A DNA stretch of 53,999 nt from NCBI GenBank assembly GCA_964592375.1, contig CAZQDP010000006.1:1-53999 (forward strand). Direction: 5' to 3'. The position numbers were made by a program, and so were the translations under genes. The DNA is from CAZQDP01 sp964592375 (GTDB lineage Bacteria > Bacillota > Clostridia > RUG12999). Positions 50,601 through 53,999 of the stretch are shown in pieces; the stretch's first letter is position 1, and every line of letters starts with the position of its first letter. The notes under the pieces are model-generated. The model searched no databases, was not told the origin of the DNA, and saw nothing but the letters and a program-made list of their open reading frames with translations.

Positions 50601-51563
50601 ATGAGCAACGCATCAATTCAAAAAGCAAATGCCGTTTCATCAAGCCAAAAAACGGCCTTGCAAGAGTGGAAAAGAGATTTCAAACGAAATTACAATCTTT
50701 ATTTAATGGCTTTGCCGGCATTATTACTATTTATCGTGTTTTGCTATTTTCCAATGTATGGAATTATCATCGCATTTAAAAATTATGATATGGCGAAGGG
50801 CATTTCAGGCGGTGATTGGGTTGGTTTTAAGTATTTTATTCAATTTTTTAAAGATCCTGCTTGCTGGCGTTTAATCAGAAACACACTTTCAATCGGTATA
50901 TACAGCCTTTTATGGGGTTTTTGGCCTCCCATTTTGTTGGCTATATTACTCAATGAAACAAAACTGATGGGTTATAAGAAAACAGTTCAGTCCATTAGTT
51001 ATCTACCCCATTTTATTTCAATTGTCGTTATCGTGGGTATGTTGATGGAAGTACTCAGTCCAACCGGTATCGTCAATCAGTTCAGAACCTGGGCATTTGA
51101 TGCGAAGTCTATACCATATTTTAATGAAGCAAAATATTTTAGAGGTTTATACATAGGGAGTGGTATCTGGCAGGGCATGGGCTGGGGTTCCATTATATAT
51201 CTTGCTGCGCTATCCGGAATTAGTTCAGAGCTTTATGAAGCAGCAATGATAGACGGCGCCAATCGTTTCAGAAGAATTTGGCATATTAGCTTACCGGGTA
51301 TTTTGCCGGTTGTAACCATTATTCTCATCCTCAATGCCGCGAGCATTGTAAACGTTGGTTTTGAAAAAATTCAGTTGATGTATCAACCTCTTACATACGA
51401 AACAGCAGATGTTATTTCAACTTATGTCTATCGAAGAGGTATTACAAGTCTGAACTTTAGTTATGGTACTGCAATCGGTCTGCTCAACAGTGTGGTTGCG
51501 TTTGCAATTTTGTATATTTCCAATACTGTGAGTAAGAACATGAAGGGCAGTACACTTTGGTAA
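50601..51563 (+). CDS. Carbohydrate ABC transporter permease, LplB/YtePs type
   Basis: 320 residues with six membrane segments. The start Y-L-M-A-L-P-A-L-L-L-F-I-V-F-C-Y-F-P-M-Y-G and the EAA loop E-A-A-M-I-D-G-A-N-R-F-R-R-I-W-H-I are typical of the LplB family that imports complex saccharides. AGGAGGAAG precedes the ATG. It pairs with the second permease 36 bases downstream. No ABC ATPase is encoded here; such systems usually share an MsmX-type ATPase. Confidence 0.92.
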   Translation: MSNASIQKANAVSSSQKTALQEWKRDFKRNYNLYLMALPALLLFIVFCYFPMYGIIIAFKNYDMAKGISGGDWVGFKYFIQFFKDPACWRLIRNTLSIGIYSLLWGFWPPILLAILLNETKLMGYKKTVQSISYLPHFISIVVIVGMLMEVLSPTGIVNQFRTWAFDAKSIPYFNEAKYFRGLYIGSGIWQGMGWGSIIYLAALSGISSELYEAAMIDGANRFRRIWHISLPGILPVVTIILILNAASIVNVGFEKIQLMYQPLTYETADVISTYVYRRGITSLNFSYGTAIGLLNSVVAFAILYISNTVSKNMKGSTLW

Positions 51564-51599
51564 GTCGAACCCAACGATTATTTTGAGGAGGAATCAATA

Positions 51600-52502
51600 A
51601 TGGCAAAAGAATCTTTTAGCTCTAAAGTCTTCGATGTCGTAAATTTTATTATTCTTTTTGTATTTACTGCATCCATTATATACCCATTTGTTTATATGCT
51701 TTCACAGTCTATCAGTGACCCGTTTGCGGTAGGTCTGATGAAGGTAAAGCTTTGGCCCATCGGTTTTCAGACCATTGCATATGGAACGGTATTTAAAGAC
51801 CCTCAAATCCTCACTGCTTATTGGAATAGTATCGTGTACACATCGATATCTACCGTATTTGCAATTACATTTAATGGTCTTGCTGCCTATGCACTGTCTA
51901 GAAGCTACTTCAAAGGGAAAGGACCACTCACCTTTATATTTGCGGTTACCATGTTCTTTTCGGGCGGTATGATCCCTGCGTATTTGAACATCAAAAACCT
52001 TGGCCTTTTGGACTCCATTTGGGCAATTGTTTTGCCGTCGGTTGGTATGTGGAATATTATGCTGATGAGAACCAACTTCATGCAGCTTCCGGATTCTCTT
52101 GTTGAATCTGCGTATATTGACGGTGCAAACGATTGGTACATATTTTATAAGATTATCGTTCCTTTATCAACAGCGATTATTGCAACCATTGCGGTGTTTG
52201 CTGCTGTTGGACAATGGAATAACTATTTTGGACCTCTATTGTATATCCAAAGTTCGGATAAAGAGCCACTCACTTTATTGCTTCGCAGAATTCTCATTAC
52301 CAACGAGGTTCTTCAGACGGCAGGTGCCGCTGTAAATGAAGCAAATCAGTCGGATGTGGTTGACCCGGTGATGTACAACGGTATGGTGCAGTCTCTTAAA
52401 ATGGCAACCGTATTTGTAACCATAGGACCCATTGTTATGGTATATCCATTTGCACAGAAATATTTTGTAAAAGGTGTGCTGGTGGGTTCGGTAAAGGGTT
52501 AA
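51600..52502 (+). CDS. Carbohydrate ABC transporter permease, YtcP type
   Basis: 300 residues with six membrane segments and the EAA loop E-S-A-Y-I-D-G-A-N-D-W-Y-I-F-Y-K-I. The family block F-S-G-G-M-I-P-A-Y-L-N-I-K-N-L-G-L is present. It is the second half of the channel with the LplB-like partner. GAGGAGG precedes the ATG. Confidence 0.92.
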   Translation: MAKESFSSKVFDVVNFIILFVFTASIIYPFVYMLSQSISDPFAVGLMKVKLWPIGFQTIAYGTVFKDPQILTAYWNSIVYTSISTVFAITFNGLAAYALSRSYFKGKGPLTFIFAVTMFFSGGMIPAYLNIKNLGLLDSIWAIVLPSVGMWNIMLMRTNFMQLPDSLVESAYIDGANDWYIFYKIIVPLSTAIIATIAVFAAVGQWNNYFGPLLYIQSSDKEPLTLLLRRILITNEVLQTAGAAVNEANQSDVVDPVMYNGMVQSLKMATVFVTIGPIVMVYPFAQKYFVKGVLVGSVKG

Positions 52503-52557
52503 AATAAAAATCAATGCACAGTATTTAGGTACTGTAGCTAAAAAATGGAGGTATAAT

Positions 52558-53997
52558 ATGAAATCAATGAACCTTGCGAAGATTTTAACATGGGCGCTTG
52601 CACTTTCTATGGCCTTCACGCTTGTATCCTGTAGCGGNNNNNNNNNNNNNNNNNNNNNNNNNNNNNNNNNNNNNNNNNNNNNNNNNNNNNNNNNNNNNNN
52701 NNNNNNNNNNNNNNNNNNNNNNNNNNNNNNNNNNNNNCTGCCCGGTCTTAAGCGTTGGTTAGACAAGTATCCCGATATTCGCGAAGCCATGAACCATCCG
52801 GAAGATAAAAAATTATATGGTTTCCCACTTGTATATGACCTTGAAGCCTTTGACTCTGTTTTCACAGTCAGAAATGATATGCTCAAAAAGGGCGGCATGG
52901 ATGCCAGTGAAATCAAAACTTTGGATGATTTCAAAAATGCACTTCTGGCTCTAAAAAAAGCAAGCGGACAGAAGTATATCGCTTCAAGCAGACTTGGATG
53001 GAATTATTTCTCACTTTATTTGGGTAAATTTATGGGTACCGGTCCGGATATGGTTTTTGATAACAGATTGCCGAGCGGAACAAATAAGTACATATATGGT
53101 CCTTCATCAGCGCAGTACAAAAAGTTTTTGGAATTTGCAAACTGGATGTACAAAAATGAAGTTTTGCATCCCAGCTTTGCTACAATGGAACAGCAAGAAC
53201 TGTTTGCCGGTTATTCAGACGGCAAGTTCTTGGTTTCTATGGAACAGGTTACAATGGGCATGACGCTTGGCGGCAATGATCCTGTTAAATATCCAGACAG
53301 AGAAGAAAAAGCAATATTCCCAGTAGCAATAGATGGTGTTGTACCCATGCAGAACGAATTTTTACATCAGAATAATGGCTTTAGATGGCCGGCTACTGTG
53401 AGCAAAACCTCGAAGAATATTGATGCAGCCATGAGAATGATGGATTGGCTATATACAGACGAAGGAATTTATTCCAATCGTTTTGGTAAAGAAGGCGAGC
53501 ATTGGGTCAAAGATGATAGTTATTTCTATGGGGCAAAAGTTACTGGCACCCAGTCTTATTCAACTGACCTTCTTGTGAAACAAGGAAAAATGTCAAAAGA
53601 AGATTATGATAAACTTCCAACTGTAAACGATTTGGGTGGTCTTGGAAGCTATTGGCTCATGGGCGTTATTCAAGCCGATAACCGTTTTGGTCTTTTGGAT
53701 AGACCAAAAGACATTGTAAAGGAAAAACCATTTACTACTTTTATTAAGGATAACGTAGAGTATGGTCTTAAAAATGGCTACACCACCGGAAAGACTGATC
53801 CTATTGTGGATTTTTCAAAGGAAGAAATGGATACAATGGCGACAATCAAAACAACACTCGATACGTTTGCCAGCGAAAACTCCATGAAGTTCATCACGGG
53901 AGACAAACCTTTGAGCGAATTCGATAGCTTTGTAGCTGAGCTTGAAAAATTAGGTTCAAAGAAAATTGAAGACATGTATAATGCAAAGCTGAAATAA
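52558..53997 (+). CDS. Extracellular solute-binding lipoprotein (LplA/YtcQ type), interrupted by an assembly gap
   Basis: A lipoprotein signal ends in T-L-V-S-C at residue ~25, followed directly by 100 N (52638-52737) and then about 420 residues of a type-1 solute-binding protein (I-R-E-A-M-N-H-P-E-D-K-K-L-Y-G-F-P, with later aromatic-rich binding segments). As drawn the frame is kept across the gap, giving 479 codons including unknown ones. Family members are usually about 530-560 residues, so the real gap may be nearer 300 bases. It captures the saccharide for the two permeases upstream. The stop codon lies two bases from the window edge. Confidence 0.85.
   Translation: MKSMNLAKILTWALALSMAFTLVSCSXXXXXXXXXXXXXXXXXXXXXXXXXXXXXXXXXXLPGLKRWLDKYPDIREAMNHPEDKKLYGFPLVYDLEAFDSVFTVRNDMLKKGGMDASEIKTLDDFKNALLALKKASGQKYIASSRLGWNYFSLYLGKFMGTGPDMVFDNRLPSGTNKYIYGPSSAQYKKFLEFANWMYKNEVLHPSFATMEQQELFAGYSDGKFLVSMEQVTMGMTLGGNDPVKYPDREEKAIFPVAIDGVVPMQNEFLHQNNGFRWPATVSKTSKNIDAAMRMMDWLYTDEGIYSNRFGKEGEHWVKDDSYFYGAKVTGTQSYSTDLLVKQGKMSKEDYDKLPTVNDLGGLGSYWLMGVIQADNRFGLLDRPKDIVKEKPFTTFIKDNVEYGLKNGYTTGKTDPIVDFSKEEMDTMATIKTTLDTFASENSMKFITGDKPLSEFDSFVAELEKLGSKKIEDMYNAKLK
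52638..52737. other. Assembly gap (100 N)
   Basis: One hundred undetermined bases, a conventional gap size, inside the solute-binding protein gene. Confidence 0.97.
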
Positions 53998-53999
53998 AA

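Noticed and set aside
1..53999. tRNA, rRNA, CRISPR arrays, insertion sequences or prophage genes
   Set aside because: I saw no cloverleaf-ending CCA genes, rRNA motifs, repeat-spacer arrays, transposases, integrases or phage structural genes on either strand; a tool search could still find a small one.

Overview
The window looks like chromosomal DNA from a spore-forming member of the Clostridia (low-to-moderate GC Bacillota). The spoIIAA-spoIIAB-sigF operon shows spore formation. The fapR-plsX-fab-acpP-rnc cluster, infC-rpmI-rplT behind an L20-type leader, mreBCD-mrdA-minCDE-mgsA, KtrAB and the AGGAGG-type ribosome binding sites all fit this group. I do not name a species. Two runs of N (29331-29340 and 52638-52737) show that the sequence is a scaffolded draft.

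Layout. 1-4703: the 3' part of a very large extracellular esterase with two SGNH/sialate-esterase catalytic modules and three LamG-like modules. 4704-6753: a small membrane protein and an OafA-type acyltransferase, bracketed by two nearly identical palindromic terminators. 6777-11015: a lipoprotein, then a GtrA flippase-like protein, an FAD oxidoreductase and a GT-C-like membrane protein, probably an envelope glycan cassette. 11098-16151: purD, an AraC regulator divergent from a cytoplasmic sulfatase, and a cation/proton antiporter. 16225-24876: divergent promoters, then the FapR-controlled fatty-acid and phospholipid operon (fapR, plsX, fabH, fabK, fabD, fabG, acpP, fabF), followed by rnc and a radical SAM gene. 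24893-26275: infC (ATC start), rpmI, rplT. 26328-28413: KtrB/KtrA potassium uptake. 28465-30456 (minus): argC and argB behind an ARG-box promoter. 30534-32241: the spoIIA operon behind a sigma-H type promoter.

32303-43316: zapA, a U32 peptidase-like protein, a NusG-domain-II protein with a Gx/HepPP-I membrane protein, maf, the rod-shape genes mreBCD-mrdA, minCDE and mgsA. 43388-47502: MTA/SAH deaminase, a YghZ-like aldo/keto reductase, DUF1385 protein and prmC. 47460-49272 (minus): rqcH with its terminator buried in prmC. 49431-53997: an AraC regulator and an LplB/YtcP/LplA-type carbohydrate ABC importer; its binding-protein gene is interrupted by the 100-N gap.

How it fits together. Most of 11-49 kb is housekeeping: lipid synthesis, translation, cell shape and division, sporulation and stress. 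The two ends are accessory and carbohydrate-facing: secreted deacetylating esterase, envelope O-acylation, envelope glycosylation, sulfatase and sugar import, with AraC regulators beside the catabolic genes. The least explained parts are the acyltransferase pair inside twin terminators and the GtrA / flavoenzyme / GT-C cassette. The sequence also shows well-defined regulatory sites: an inverted repeat around the fapR promoter, an ARG box, a sigma-H promoter, an infC leader with a non-AUG start, and a palindrome at the sugar-transporter promoter. One probable sequence artefact is a 16-A run replacing conserved residues in argB.
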